Below, piece after piece: positions 35,562-44,120 of a DNA stretch of 64,000 nt; positions within the stretch are counted from its first letter, which is position 1, and the number at the start of each line of letters is the position of its first letter. The position numbers were made by a program, and so were the translations under genes. This DNA is from Glycomyces luteolus (GTDB lineage: Bacteria; Actinomycetota; Actinomycetes; Mycobacteriales; Micromonosporaceae), in contig NZ_JAPZVP010000022.1 in the NCBI RefSeq assembly GCF_027622875.1, positions 28,068 through 92,067 of the forward strand. Direction: 5' to 3'. The notes under the pieces are model-generated. The model searched no databases and was not told the origin of the DNA. It saw nothing but the letters and a program-made list of their open reading frames with translations.

Positions 35562-36617
35562 TCAGACCTCCGGGTCGGTGGCCGCCGGGGGCAGTTCGCC
35601 CTCGGGGTCGCGCTCGATCGTGTCCACCAGCTGGCTGTAGACGACGTAGCGCTGGTAGTTGTCCCACCGCGGGTGGCAGGTGAAAAGGGTCAGCCAGTAG
35701 TCGTCGTCGCCGGGCTCGGCCCCGGGCTGGCCCGGGACCGGCTCGGTGATCTCCACCTGGGTCTCATCGACGACCACGTGCTCCTGCACCTCGTAGATGT
35801 AGAAGTTCTCCTTCGTCTCGATCACGACCTTGTCCCCGGCTTGGAGGGAGCGGATCTCGGAGAAGATCGCGGGCACGTTGTGGCCGGCGAGGGTGAAGTT
35901 GCCCTGCTCGCCGGGGTAGGCGCCGTCCATGTAGCGGCCCGGCGCGTACTCGATGTCGGCCGGTTCGGTGCCTTCGACGAGGGTCCAGGACTCGGGCCTG
36001 ATGTCGGGCGCCCACATGCGGGCGAACGCGTCGCCGAGCTCGGGCACGGGCGCGCCGTCGACGCCCTCCTCGGCGACCTCGCCCTCCCAGATGTCCTCGA
36101 GGTCGGTGGAGAGCGTCTCCTGCTCGTTGTTGATCACCTGGGAGACGCCGAAGACCTCGTAACCGGCGTAGAGGAGGACGACCGCTCCGAGAGTGATGAG
36201 CACTTCGCCGAGGCCGCGCACGGTGGTGCGCAGGCCGCCGTCGCTGCGGTGGCGCTTGACCGAGCGCTTCTTGCGGGCCTCGCTGTCGGCGCCGGGCGGC
36301 GCGGGCGTCTCGTCGGCGGGGATCACCGGGAGGATCGCGGTCCCGTCGGGTTCGGGGACGAGGGGCGCGTGCTGGGCCTTCTTCGCGAGGCCGGGAGGGC
36401 GGAGTGCGGTGGTGCGGTCGGGGTCCGCCGCTGCGGGGGCGGGGTTCGGGGCGGGGACGCTGGCGCGGCCGGGGGTCGGCGCGGCGCCCGCCGGTCCCGG
36501 CGAGGGCCGCCGGCGTGGCGGAGGCTCGTTCGCGAAGGGGGACCAGTCCTGATCGCTCACCTGGAACGTCGCCTCCATAGTGCCGGTGTTCTCTTCGTTG
36601 GGGGATCTCGTAACCAT
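35562..36617 (-). CDS. srtE: Class E sortase
   Basis: A 351-aa membrane-anchored transpeptidase that attaches surface proteins carrying an LPxTG/LAxTG-like signal to the cell wall. The long, Pro-rich cytoplasmic N-terminus (about 1-125) is followed by one TM helix (GEVLITLGAVVLLYAGYEVF) and the outer sortase barrel. The catalytic His is in GNFTLAGHNVPA, the Cys is in YWLTLFTCHPRWDNYQRYVVYS, and the Arg follows it. The start is ATG 36617; a TAGGAT box lies 13 bases ahead on the minus strand. No substrate or pilin gene is nearby. Confidence 0.92.
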   Translation of the reverse strand: MVTRSPNEENTGTMEATFQVSDQDWSPFANEPPPRRRPSPGPAGAAPTPGRASVPAPNPAPAAADPDRTTALRPPGLAKKAQHAPLVPEPDGTAILPVIPADETPAPPGADSEARKKRSVKRHRSDGGLRTTVRGLGEVLITLGAVVLLYAGYEVFGVSQVINNEQETLSTDLEDIWEGEVAEEGVDGAPVPELGDAFARMWAPDIRPESWTLVEGTEPADIEYAPGRYMDGAYPGEQGNFTLAGHNVPAIFSEIRSLQAGDKVVIETKENFYIYEVQEHVVVDETQVEITEPVPGQPGAEPGDDDYWLTLFTCHPRWDNYQRYVVYSQLVDTIERDPEGELPPAATDPEV

Positions 36618-36855
36618 AACGCGCGAGGCAATCCTAGGGTTGTACCGCGAACCCGGATATCAACCGAACGGGCAGGTGTGCGCGGTGCCTGCGCCATCGC
36701 GGCGGACCAGGGCGGGTCGCGCGTGTCGCGGCGCGGTCCAGGCGCTTCGGCAGCTCACCTCGCCGGGTGTGAGCTACGCGATGCCGCGCGGACGGCCCGT
36801 CACCGGCGGGCGGTACCCTGGACGCCGGACATGTCCCTCAGTTGGAGAGTCGTCG

Positions 36856-37119
36856 ATGCCGAAGTCACGTGTGCGCAAGAAGAAGGTCTACTCGAGCTCC
36901 GGAACGAGCACGGGATCGACCTCGGGCGAGAGCTACGAGCCGAGCCCGATGTGGGTGCCGGTCACCGCCGTCGCCCTCATCGTCATCGGCATCGGCTGGC
37001 TCACCCTGTTCTACCTCTCGGGCATGAATTTCCCGGTCGGGGCCTGGGGCTACTGGAACCTCGCGGTCGGCTTCTCCTGCATGGTGGCCGCCCTGCTCGT
37101 CCTCTCGAAGTGGCGCTGA
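36856..37119 (+). CDS. crgA: Cell division protein CrgA
   Basis: An 87-aa membrane protein of the actinobacterial divisome that interacts with FtsZ/FtsI-type proteins and affects septation. It has a basic start MPKSRVRKKKVYSSS, a Ser/Thr/Gly linker, and two helices (about 32-53 and 62-82) with WLTLFYLSG, GYWNLAVGFSCMVAALLVLSKWR. The gene neighbourhood (sortase, pabA) is the expected one. TTGGAGAG ribosome site, ATG start. Divergent from the sortase. Confidence 0.96.
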   Translation: MPKSRVRKKKVYSSSGTSTGSTSGESYEPSPMWVPVTAVALIVIGIGWLTLFYLSGMNFPVGAWGYWNLAVGFSCMVAALLVLSKWR

Positions 37120-37249
37120 CCCGAACCTCTTGACGGCGGGCCCCTCCGCCGCTGCTCTGAACGGAACCGGCGGGACCCCTTCGCCGTCCGAACCGGGCAG
37201 GCGAAGCATCCTCGCCGCTTGTTCGAACCGGTCGCGGCCGAACCGTGTC

Positions 37250-37281
37250 GGACCCCCGGCGTACCTTTACGCCAGGGGTCC
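37250..37281. terminator. Hairpin between crgA and the thiolase gene
   Basis: GGACCCC-C-GGCG/CGCC-A-GGGGTCC with an 8-base loop containing TTT. It lies in the gap of two convergent genes. Confidence 0.6.
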
Positions 37282-37296
37282 CTAAGGGCGGATTTA

Positions 37297-37312
37297 TCAG
37301 GATATTTCCTGA
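37297..37312. other. Short AT-rich inverted repeat
   Basis: TCAGGA-TATT-TCCTGA, in an AT-rich patch unusual for this DNA, 64 bases past the thiolase stop. It may be a second terminator stem or a binding site. Confidence 0.4.
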
Positions 37313-37376
37313 CGCAACCAGATTCGCCCCCTCGAACGCGCCCCGCTGATGCGAGGCCGCCTCGCGGCAGCAGGCC

Positions 37377-38534
37377 TCACAACAGCTCGAACACGGTCGC
37401 GTTCGCCATGCCGCCGCCCTCGCACATCACCTGCAGCCCGCGCCGGGACCCGGTGTCGCGCATGTAGTGCAGCATCGTCGCGGCCAGCCGCGCCCCCGAA
37501 GCCCCCAGCGGATGCCCGAGCGCGATCGCGCCGCCGCGCGGGTTGAGCCGCTCCTCGTCCGCGCCGGTCTCCGCCAGCCACGCGAGCGGGATCGCGGCGA
37601 ACGCCTCGTTCACCTCGAACACGTCGATCTCGTCCAGGTCGAGGCCCGCGCGCGCCAGGATCTTCGCCGTCGCCGGAATCGGCCCGTCCAGCATGAGCAC
37701 CGGGTCCGATCCCACTGCGCACGCCGCCGCGATCCGCGCCAGCGGCCGCACCCCGAGCCGCCGCGCGTGCTCGTCCGTGGTGATGACCAGCGCCGCCGCC
37801 CCGTCCGAGATCTGCGAAGCCGACCCGGCGGTCACCGAACCGTCCGGAGTGAACGCCGGCTTCAGCCCGGCGAGCCTCGCCATGCTCGTGTCCCGCCGGA
37901 TGCCCTCGTCCGCCGACACGCCCGCGACGGCCGCGATCTCGTCGTCGAACCGGCCGCCGTCGCTCGCGGCCGCGGCCTTCTCGTGGCTGGTGAGCGCGAA
38001 CGCGTCCATCGCCTCGCGCCCGATCCCGTACCGCTCGGCCACCAGCTCGGCGGCCAGGCCCTGGTTGAACAGCACCGGCGCCGTCGCATCCACATGCGCC
38101 GCATAGCGTTCGCGCACCACCGGGCCGTACGGCTCGCCCGCGCCGGTACCGACGCTCGAGCCCATCGGGACGCGGCTCATCGACTCGACCCCGCCCGCCA
38201 CGACCACGTCCGCGTGCCCGGCCAGGACCGCGGCCGCCGCGAACGAGATCGCCTGCTGGCTCGAACCGCACTGGCGGTCCACGGTGGCGCCGGGGATCCG
38301 GTCGGGCCAGCCCGCCGCGAGGACGGCGTTGCGGGCGACGTTCCAGGACTGCTCGCCCACTTGCGAGACGCAGCCGAGCATCACGTCGTCGACCGCGTCC
38401 GGTCCGAGGCCGGAGCGCAGCAGTGCCGCGTTCATCGCGTGCGCGGCCAGGTCCACTGCGTGCACGCCCGAGAGCACCCCGCCGCGCCGTCCGAGCGGCG
38501 TGCGGGCGGCGGCGAGGATGACGGCCTCAGGCAT
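37377..38534 (-). CDS. Acetyl-CoA C-acyltransferase (thiolase)
   Basis: A 385-aa thiolase for acyl-CoA chain cleavage or acetoacetyl-CoA formation. The nucleophilic Cys is in VDRQCGSSQQAISFAAAAV near 90. The C-terminal catalytic motifs are EVNEAFAAIPLAW, GGAIALGHPLGASGARL and QVMCEGGGMANATVFE, holding the acid-base His and Cys. Start MPEAVILAAARTPLG at 38534, overlapping the PEBP gene stop by eight bases. The substrate chain length is unknown; no partner dehydrogenase is next to it. Confidence 0.92.
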   Translation of the reverse strand: MPEAVILAAARTPLGRRGGVLSGVHAVDLAAHAMNAALLRSGLGPDAVDDVMLGCVSQVGEQSWNVARNAVLAAGWPDRIPGATVDRQCGSSQQAISFAAAAVLAGHADVVVAGGVESMSRVPMGSSVGTGAGEPYGPVVRERYAAHVDATAPVLFNQGLAAELVAERYGIGREAMDAFALTSHEKAAAASDGGRFDDEIAAVAGVSADEGIRRDTSMARLAGLKPAFTPDGSVTAGSASQISDGAAALVITTDEHARRLGVRPLARIAAACAVGSDPVLMLDGPIPATAKILARAGLDLDEIDVFEVNEAFAAIPLAWLAETGADEERLNPRGGAIALGHPLGASGARLAATMLHYMRDTGSRRGLQVMCEGGGMANATVFELL

Positions 38535-39045
38535 TGCGGTACACCGGCGCGATGACCGCACGCGCGATCGCGTTGAACGTGAGGTGGAGGGCGCCCACCG
38601 CCATCGAGGAGCTCGGGTCGACCTCCACTGGCGCCTTGAGGGCGTGCACGGCGAAGAGGTAGCGGTGCTCGGCGTCGCCGGGCGGCGGCGCGGCGCCCGC
38701 GTACCCTACGGTCCCCGAGTCGGTGCGCAGCTGCACCGTCCCCGCGGGCGGGGCGGCCGCAGCGCCCGCGGGCAGCTCGGTCACCGACGCGTCGAGGCCC
38801 AGGAGCATCCAGTGCCACCAGCCCGAGCCGGTGGGCGCGTCCGGGTCGAAGCAGGTGACGGCGAACGCGGCCGTCGCCGCCGGGAAGCCCGACCAGGCCA
38901 GATGCGGGGAGACGTCGTTCCCGCCGACCTGCGCGGGGTCGAGGGTGGCACCGTCGGCGACGTCGTCCGACACCACGGTGAACGACGGGAGCGGCGGCAG
39001 GTGGTCGTAGGGCCAGGGGGCCCGGGTGCGGTCGAGCGACGTCAT
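38527..39045 (-). CDS. YbhB/YbcL-family PEBP-like protein
   Basis: A 172-aa phosphatidylethanolamine-binding-protein homologue. Features: SDDVADGATLDPAQVGGNDVSPHLAWSGFP, AVTCFDPDAPTGSGWWHWML and HRYLFAVHALKAPVEV, the conserved ligand-pocket motifs (DPDAP, HW). Start MTSLDRTRAPW after GAGGAG; an upstream in-frame ATG is rejected. No signal peptide, so cytosolic. The ligand is unknown. In one operon with the thiolase. Confidence 0.9.
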   Translation of the reverse strand: MTSLDRTRAPWPYDHLPPLPSFTVVSDDVADGATLDPAQVGGNDVSPHLAWSGFPAATAAFAVTCFDPDAPTGSGWWHWMLLGLDASVTELPAGAAAAPPAGTVQLRTDSGTVGYAGAAPPPGDAEHRYLFAVHALKAPVEVDPSSSMAVGALHLTFNAIARAVIAPVYRNA

Positions 39046-39486
39046 CGTTCTCCTCAACTTCTCGGCCCGGCCCGCGGCGCCGGCCCTCCCCGCCCGCACG
39101 GGCGGCGGAGCCGCTTTCGCTTGCGGGGCCGCATGATCAACGGAACCGTCAAGTACCTCGCGGGGCGCCGGGACCCCACCTCTGCACCGTATCGCGGTCC
39201 GGCCGCCCGCACGAGCGGGCGCGCGGTGAACCTGCCGGAGCGGGACCGGTCCGGCTCTCCTTGAAAACGGGAGCGGACGCCGACCGGCCTACCGGGATCC
39301 GCGGTCCGGCTTTCCGGGAGGTCCGCGGTCGGGCCTTCCGGGACGAGCCGTCCGCATCGTGGACGCGGTCGCGGCTCGCGCTGCCGACGCGTGCGCCGGT
39401 GTGCCCGAACCTGACCCGCGATGCCGTCCGGTGAGGTGTGCCCGAGGCCGCCCATATGCCGCTCGACGTCCGCCCTGCGGGCCGCT

Positions 39487-39492
39487 TACGCT
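39487..39492 (+). promoter_or_regulatory. Leaderless -10 box of the aminotransferase gene
   Basis: TACGCT, six bases, then ATG 39499. Confidence 0.6.
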
Positions 39493-39498
39493 GGTGTC

Positions 39499-40596
39499 AT
39501 GCCGAACACCGACGTCATCTCTTTCTCCCGGGGCGCCCCGTCGCTCGACATCGTCGACACCGAAGGCCTCAAGGCCGCCGCCGTGGCCGCGCTCGAAGCC
39601 GATCCGGCCGGGGTCACCGGCTACGGCACGTCCGTGGGCTACGGCCCGCTGCGCGAGTGGATCGCCGCCAAGCACGGCGTCACGCCTGCGAACGTGCTGG
39701 TCACCAACGGTTCCATGCAGGCCGACGCGTTCCTGTTCGACGAGCTCGTCAAGCCCGACTCGCCGGTGATCGTCGAACGCCCCACCTACGACCGCACCCT
39801 CCTCGGCCTGCGCAACCGCCGCGGTGAGCTGCACCCGGTGCGCCTCCAGGCCGACGGCCTCGACGTCGACGAGCTCGAAGGCATCCTCAAGGGCGGCGTG
39901 CGGCCGACCCTCGCGCACATCATCCCGAACTTCCAGAACCCGGCGGGCGTGACGCTCTCGGGCGAGAAGCGCACGCGGCTGCTCCAGCTCGCGAACGAGT
40001 ACGAGTTCACGATCTTCGAGGACGACCCGTACTACGACATCCGCTTCCGCGGCGAGCAGTTCCCGACGATGCTCGAGCAGGACGCGACCGGCCGCGTCGT
40101 GTACGCGTGCTCGTTCTCCAAGACCGTCTGCCCGGGCCTGCGCACCGGCTACCTGGTCGGACCGACCGACATCATCGCGAAAATCGCCGGCGCCGCCACC
40201 AACACCTACATCGCGCCGAACATGTTCGCGCAGGCCACGATCTACCAGTTCGCGGCCTCCGGGGCGCTGGACCGCTCGATCGCGACGGTCAAGGCCGCCC
40301 TCGAGGAGCGCGTCGACCAGCTCTCCGCCTCCCTGCGCGCGCACCTGCCGACCGCTGAGTTCATCGTCCCCGACGGCGGCTACTTCCTGTGGGTCGACCT
40401 CGGCGAGGGCGTCGACTGCGCGAAGGTCGCGGCCGCGGCCGCCGACGAGGGCGTCCAGGTCGTCAAGGGCACCGACTTCGTGCTCGAAGGCGGCGAGACC
40501 TGCCTGCGCCTGGCGTACTCGGCGGTCAAGGCCGACCGGATCGACGAGGGCGTGCGTCGCCTCGCGAGGGCCGTCGAGGTTTCGAAGGGCCTCTAG
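39499..40596 (+). CDS. PLP-dependent aminotransferase, class I/II (2-aminoadipate/LysN-like group)
   Basis: A 365-aa fold-type I aminotransferase. It has ISFSRGAPSLDIV at the start, GYGTSVGYGPLREWIAAKHG, VTNGSMQADAFLFDEL, IIPNFQNPAGVTLS, and the PLP lysine in YACSFSKTVCPGLRTGYLV near 215. The pattern matches the MocR-domain and 2-aminoadipate transaminase group, but with no DNA-binding domain. The amino acid substrate cannot be told. It is followed by a 427-bp gap. Confidence 0.9.
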   Translation: MPNTDVISFSRGAPSLDIVDTEGLKAAAVAALEADPAGVTGYGTSVGYGPLREWIAAKHGVTPANVLVTNGSMQADAFLFDELVKPDSPVIVERPTYDRTLLGLRNRRGELHPVRLQADGLDVDELEGILKGGVRPTLAHIIPNFQNPAGVTLSGEKRTRLLQLANEYEFTIFEDDPYYDIRFRGEQFPTMLEQDATGRVVYACSFSKTVCPGLRTGYLVGPTDIIAKIAGAATNTYIAPNMFAQATIYQFAASGALDRSIATVKAALEERVDQLSASLRAHLPTAEFIVPDGGYFLWVDLGEGVDCAKVAAAAADEGVQVVKGTDFVLEGGETCLRLAYSAVKADRIDEGVRRLARAVEVSKGL

Positions 40597-40632
40597 GGAT
40601 CGCCTGAGTCGCACGCTGTGTAAGCGATTGCG

Positions 40633-40643
40633 GACGTAACGTC
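40633..40643. promoter_or_regulatory. Small palindrome GACGT-A-ACGTC
   Basis: Perfect 5-bp arms around a single A, eleven bases before the larger palindrome; compatible with a dimeric regulator site. Confidence 0.4.
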
Positions 40644-40653
40644 GACAATGGAT

Positions 40654-40683
40654 GGCGGTTATGCGCCATGGCGTATAACCGCC
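40654..40683. promoter_or_regulatory. 30-bp near-perfect palindrome
   Basis: GGCGGTTAT-G-CGCC-AT-GGCG-T-ATAACCGCC. 28 of 30 positions are self-complementary, with no loop. This is better suited to a dimeric operator or cruciform than to a terminator, which needs a loop. It lies 58 bases after the aminotransferase stop. Confidence 0.6.
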
Positions 40684-41023
40684 ACCGCGACGCCCTTCCC
40701 AGAACGGAGACGGGGAGCGAAGATCGGTGCGTGACCGCGGTTCGCCGCGGTGCGGCCGTTATCCCGCCCCCATTGACGCCGGATCGGTGGACTCGCCCAC
40801 TCCCCCCGAGGCGAGGCACCGGTCCGGCGTTCTCTTCGCACGCGTTCGGGGACTCGCGTCGCCGCGAATCCCCGATGCTCGTGCCGCCGCGGGTCCCGCC
40901 CCGCGACCGCATTCGGGCTCCGGCCGGTGTCGTCGCCGACCGGTCGCCCCTGTATTCAGTGATAAGCGGCTCGGCCGCTCGGGCCTCGCCGCTGTTCCAT
41001 ACACTCGCAGCGGAGTACGGCCG

Positions 41024-41392
41024 TCAGCGCGTGACGCTCTCGACCAGCTCCTCGGTAAGCGCCCGGTCCCGGTTTGCGAGCTCGGCGTCGTCCAGGAGCT
41101 CGTCCGCGAGGAGCGCCTCTCCGATCGACTCGGTCCGCTGCCGGTACCAGAGGTAGGCGGCGGCACCGCTGAGCGCGAGCCCCGCACCGATCGCCCCCAC
41201 GACCCACGGCCACTTCCGGGCCGGCGGCTTCCTGAGCCCGACCTTCGTCAAGACGACGTTGACCTTCGGAACGGCCGCCTCCTTCGTACCCCTGGCCGCA
41301 GCGAAACCCGCGCTCTTCAGCGAGTTCACACCGTGCGTGAAATGGTCCACGGCCTCCTTGGTCGGAGTCGTGGCGTGTCGGCTGAAGCCCAT
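41024..41392 (-). CDS. Small single-TM protein, unknown
   Basis: A 122-aa protein. The first 60 residues are soluble (MGFSRHATTPTKEAVDHFTH), with one helix near 64-84 (WVVGAIGAGLALSGAAAYLWY) and an acidic helical tail (ALLADELLDDAELANRDRAL). AGAGGAGG lies eight bases before ATG. It is divergent from ppiA. No known family. Confidence 0.7.
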   Translation of the reverse strand: MGFSRHATTPTKEAVDHFTHGVNSLKSAGFAAARGTKEAAVPKVNVVLTKVGLRKPPARKWPWVVGAIGAGLALSGAAAYLWYRQRTESIGEALLADELLDDAELANRDRALTEELVESVTR

Positions 41393-41495
41393 GGTGAATG
41401 CCTCCTCTAAGTGCTTGTTGCCCTCATCGTGCCCCGGCCTGTGACACCGGTCGAGCGAAACGGGGGAGAAAGTTGGACGAACCTCGGCGGTCTGG

Positions 41496-41501
41496 CACCA
41501 T
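41496..41501 (+). promoter_or_regulatory. Weak leaderless -10 box of ppiA
   Basis: CACCAT, seven bases, then ATG 41509. Confidence 0.3.
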
Positions 41502-41508
41502 AGACGCC

Positions 41509-42021
41509 ATGACGAAGGCGACGCTGAAGACCAATGCCGGCGACATCCAGATCGAGCTGCTCGACAATCACGCGCCCAAGACCGTGGCGAATTTCGTGGG
41601 ACTGGCCGAGGGCACCAAGGAGTACAAGGACCCGACGACCGGCCAGCCCGGTTCGGGCCCGTACTACGACGGTGTCATCTTCCACCGGATCATCGACGGT
41701 TTCATGATCCAGGGCGGCGACCCGACGGGCACCGGCCGCGGCGGACCCGGCTACCAGTTCGCCGACGAGTTCCACCCGGACCTCCACTTCGGCGAGCCCT
41801 ACCTGCTCGCCATGGCGAACGCCGGGCCGGGGACCAACGGCTCCCAGTTCTTCATCACGCTGGGCCCGACCCCGCACCTGAACTTCCGCCACACCATCTT
41901 CGGCAAGGTCGTCGACGCGGACTCCAAGGCCGTCGTGGACCGCATCGGCAAGGTCGCGACCGGTCCGATGGACCGCCCGGTGAACGACGTGGTCATCGAG
42001 TCCGTCGTCATTGAGAAGTAA
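41509..42021 (+). CDS. ppiA: Peptidyl-prolyl cis-trans isomerase, cyclophilin type
   Basis: A 170-aa cytosolic cyclophilin. It has GDIQIELLDNHAPKTVANFVGLA, the active-site IFHRIIDGFMIQGGDPTGTG and SQFFITLGPTPHLNFRHTIFGKV. The MANAGPGTNGSQFF loop is intact. It opens the ppiA-rhomboid pair seen near many actinobacterial origins. No signal peptide. Confidence 0.96.
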   Translation: MTKATLKTNAGDIQIELLDNHAPKTVANFVGLAEGTKEYKDPTTGQPGSGPYYDGVIFHRIIDGFMIQGGDPTGTGRGGPGYQFADEFHPDLHFGEPYLLAMANAGPGTNGSQFFITLGPTPHLNFRHTIFGKVVDADSKAVVDRIGKVATGPMDRPVNDVVIESVVIEK

Positions 42022-42031
42022 CGACGCCTCG

Positions 42032-42958
42032 ATGAGCGAAGAGCAGACGGCCCCCACCTGCTATCGCCACCGGAACCGCCAGACCTACCTGCGGTGCGTC
42101 CGCTGCGACAAGCCGATCTGCGCTGACTGCCGCATCGACGCTCCCGTCGGTTTCCAATGCCCCGACTGCGTGGCCGCCGGCCGCCGGACGATGCGCCAGA
42201 CGCGCTCATCGTTCGGCGGCGGTGCCCGCGCGGGCGCGGCGGGCACCGTGACCAAGGTGCTCATCGGCGCCAACGTCGCCGTGTTCCTGCTCGCGGTCAT
42301 CTCGGCGGGCAGCCTCGCCGCAGCGACCGGCTCGATGATGACGCCGCTCCACTTGATCGGCGCCGAGATCGGCTTCCTGCCGGGCTTCCAGACCTCGATT
42401 ACCGTCGACCTCTTCGGCCTCGAGGTCAACGCTCCCGTCGTGGCCGCCGGCGGCTACTACCGCATGATCACCGCGATGTTCCTGCACTTCGGTGTCATCC
42501 ACCTGCTGTTCAACATGGTGGTGCTGTGGATGCTCGGGCGGATCCTCGAACGCGACCTGGGCCCGGCACGGTTCTTCACGGCTTACATGCTGTCCGGCCT
42601 GGCCGGATCGGTCGCGGTCTACCTGTTCTCGTTCGGCACCTCGACTGCGGGCGCCTCCGGTGCCGTGTACGGCCTGTTCGGCCTGATGATCCTCATCAAC
42701 CGAAAGCTCAAGCGCGACAACCAGGGTCTTTACGTGCTGCTCGGACTCAACCTGGTCCTGACGCTCATCATGGGCTTCAGCTTCGCGGGCCACGTGGGCG
42801 GTCTGGTCGGCGGTCTCGCCTGCGGTGCGATCCTGACCTTCACGCCGCGCGAGCGGCGGTCCCTGCACTGGGTCGGGTTCGCGGTGCTTCTGGTGGTGCT
42901 CGCGGCGATCACGTTCTTCCAGACGGGCCTGCTCGACAACCAGTACGACATCGTCTGA
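42032..42958 (+). CDS. Rhomboid-family intramembrane serine protease with zinc-binding N-terminus
   Basis: A 308-aa protein. The N-terminal zinc knuckles CYRHRNRQTYLRCVRCDKPIC and CRIDAPVGFQCPDC (about 9-49) are followed by a rhomboid core with six or seven TMs. Catalytic motifs seen: HLLFNMVVLWMLGRILE, the nucleophile in STAGASGAVYGLFG, and the His in FAGHVGGLVGGLACG. It cleaves membrane protein segments; the targets are unknown. It starts ten bases after ppiA. Confidence 0.93.
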   Translation: MSEEQTAPTCYRHRNRQTYLRCVRCDKPICADCRIDAPVGFQCPDCVAAGRRTMRQTRSSFGGGARAGAAGTVTKVLIGANVAVFLLAVISAGSLAAATGSMMTPLHLIGAEIGFLPGFQTSITVDLFGLEVNAPVVAAGGYYRMITAMFLHFGVIHLLFNMVVLWMLGRILERDLGPARFFTAYMLSGLAGSVAVYLFSFGTSTAGASGAVYGLFGLMILINRKLKRDNQGLYVLLGLNLVLTLIMGFSFAGHVGGLVGGLACGAILTFTPRERRSLHWVGFAVLLVVLAAITFFQTGLLDNQYDIV

Positions 42959-42961
42959 GTT

Positions 42962-42988
42962 CCGGACCGTCTATCTGCGGCGGTCCGG
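42962..42988 (+). terminator. Terminator of ppiA-rhomboid
   Basis: Arms CCGGACCG/CGGTCCGG, 11-base loop, four bases after the rhomboid stop, followed by TTCGTCTTCTCC. Confidence 0.65.
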
Positions 42989-43010
42989 TTCGTCTTCTCC
43001 ATCCTTGGGG

Positions 43011-43043
43011 CCCTCCCCCCGCCCCCCCCTCGCCCACCCGCCC
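43011..43043. repeat. C-rich tract (G-quadruplex-capable on the minus strand)
   Basis: Several runs of three to eight C with single-base interruptions. The minus strand therefore has at least four G-runs in 33 bases. It lies in the 297-bp gap between the rhomboid and mobA-like genes, which holds no other gene. Confidence 0.6.
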
Positions 43044-43255
43044 TGTTGTCGTTGTCGTGCATGGTGTTGAGGGCCGTCGCTTTGGGGCGACTGGCCGACG
43101 GTCGTCGTTGACCGTCCGGGCGGTGCTTGTGCCGTCGGTCTGCGCCATTGGGCGCGCTCGGGCTGGGTTCCTGAACCGGGCCTGAGCCGCTAGGTGCGTC
43201 CTGGTGGGGTTGGTGCCGCCGTTCGCGATTGGAGAATTCGGTTCCCGCTCGCCGA

Positions 43256-43885
43256 CTACTTCAGCTCAGCGGCCCAGGTTCGTGCCTGGGTGAGGTCGTC
43301 CGGTGTGTCGCAGTCGAACCACGGGGGCGGACTCGCGTGCTCCCAGGTGACGGTCTCGACTTCGATGCCGTCGAACAAGAGCCTGGCAGGGGCTCCCGAT
43401 TCGACCTTGCTCGCGTTGTTCCGGACCAGATCGGTGGGCCACAGGCCGCACAGCCACTGCCTTCGCCCTGCGTTATCGCAGAACACCGCGCCATGCTTCG
43501 GAGTGGCACCCTCAGGGTCGGCCCCGCTCGCGTGCCGGTGGAGCAGATGCAGCGCCTCCGTGGTGAGGAAAGGCAGGTCGCCGCCGAGGATCGCCACCCG
43601 GTCGCAGCCGTCCGGCACTGCCGCCAGACCTGCCTGCACCGCCCGGGCCGGGCCGGAGCCCGGCGGATCCTCCAAGACCTGGAGCACCCCCTGCGGGAGG
43701 GGCTCGGCCTCGGGGGGCCGCGCGCCCACCACGACCCTTGACGCCGCGCCCTCGGTGGCCGAGAGCATCCGTTCCAGGATCGTTGCACCGCCGACGACCA
43801 GCTCGCTCTTCGCGCAGCCGGCGAAACGCCGTGCCTTGCCGCCGATGAGGATGATCGCGGCAAAGCCGCCCAGGTGCTCAACCAT
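43256..43885 (-). CDS. mobA: MobA-like nucleotidyltransferase (molybdenum cofactor guanylyltransferase family)
   Basis: A 209-aa protein. It has the NTP-binding start FAAIILIGGKARRFAGCAKSEL, a variant of GGxSxRxGxxK. It continues with DRVAILGGDLPFLTTEALHLL, WLCGLWPTDLV and a C-terminal DCDTPDDL, in the MobA order. It would add GMP to molybdopterin, though related family members use other substrates. Leaderless TACGCT box six bases before ATG. No other Mo-cofactor genes are nearby. Confidence 0.85.
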   Translation of the reverse strand: MVEHLGGFAAIILIGGKARRFAGCAKSELVVGGATILERMLSATEGAASRVVVGARPPEAEPLPQGVLQVLEDPPGSGPARAVQAGLAAVPDGCDRVAILGGDLPFLTTEALHLLHRHASGADPEGATPKHGAVFCDNAGRRQWLCGLWPTDLVRNNASKVESGAPARLLFDGIEVETVTWEHASPPPWFDCDTPDDLTQARTWAAELK

Positions 43886-43891
43886 GCCCCC

Positions 43892-43897
43892 AGCGTA
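43892..43897 (-). promoter_or_regulatory. Leaderless -10 box of mobA
   Basis: TACGCT on the minus strand, six bases, then ATG 43885. Confidence 0.6.
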
Positions 43898-44120
43898 GCG
43901 ATCACTCCGCCCCGGCGGGGTGCCGCTGGTCGGTCCCTCATGTCAGGTTTCGAATGAATGGTGTTGGCCATGCTTTCTCTTTCTCTCTCTTGGGTTTCAG
44001 CGGGCGGTTCGAGTTGCGGGTGGGTGCGAGGTTCGGGGACCGATAGGTGGATTCGGGGATGGTGAGGCCGGTCGGTGGTCGGAGGGCCTGCGTCCTGCTG
44101 CGGACCGGGTTCGGTGGCGG

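Larger units (their letters stand above)
40597..41023. other. 427-bp intergenic region
   Basis: No convincing gene on either strand; short open frames here have random composition. It holds two palindromes near the aminotransferase end (listed separately) and nothing else clear. Confidence 0.5.
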
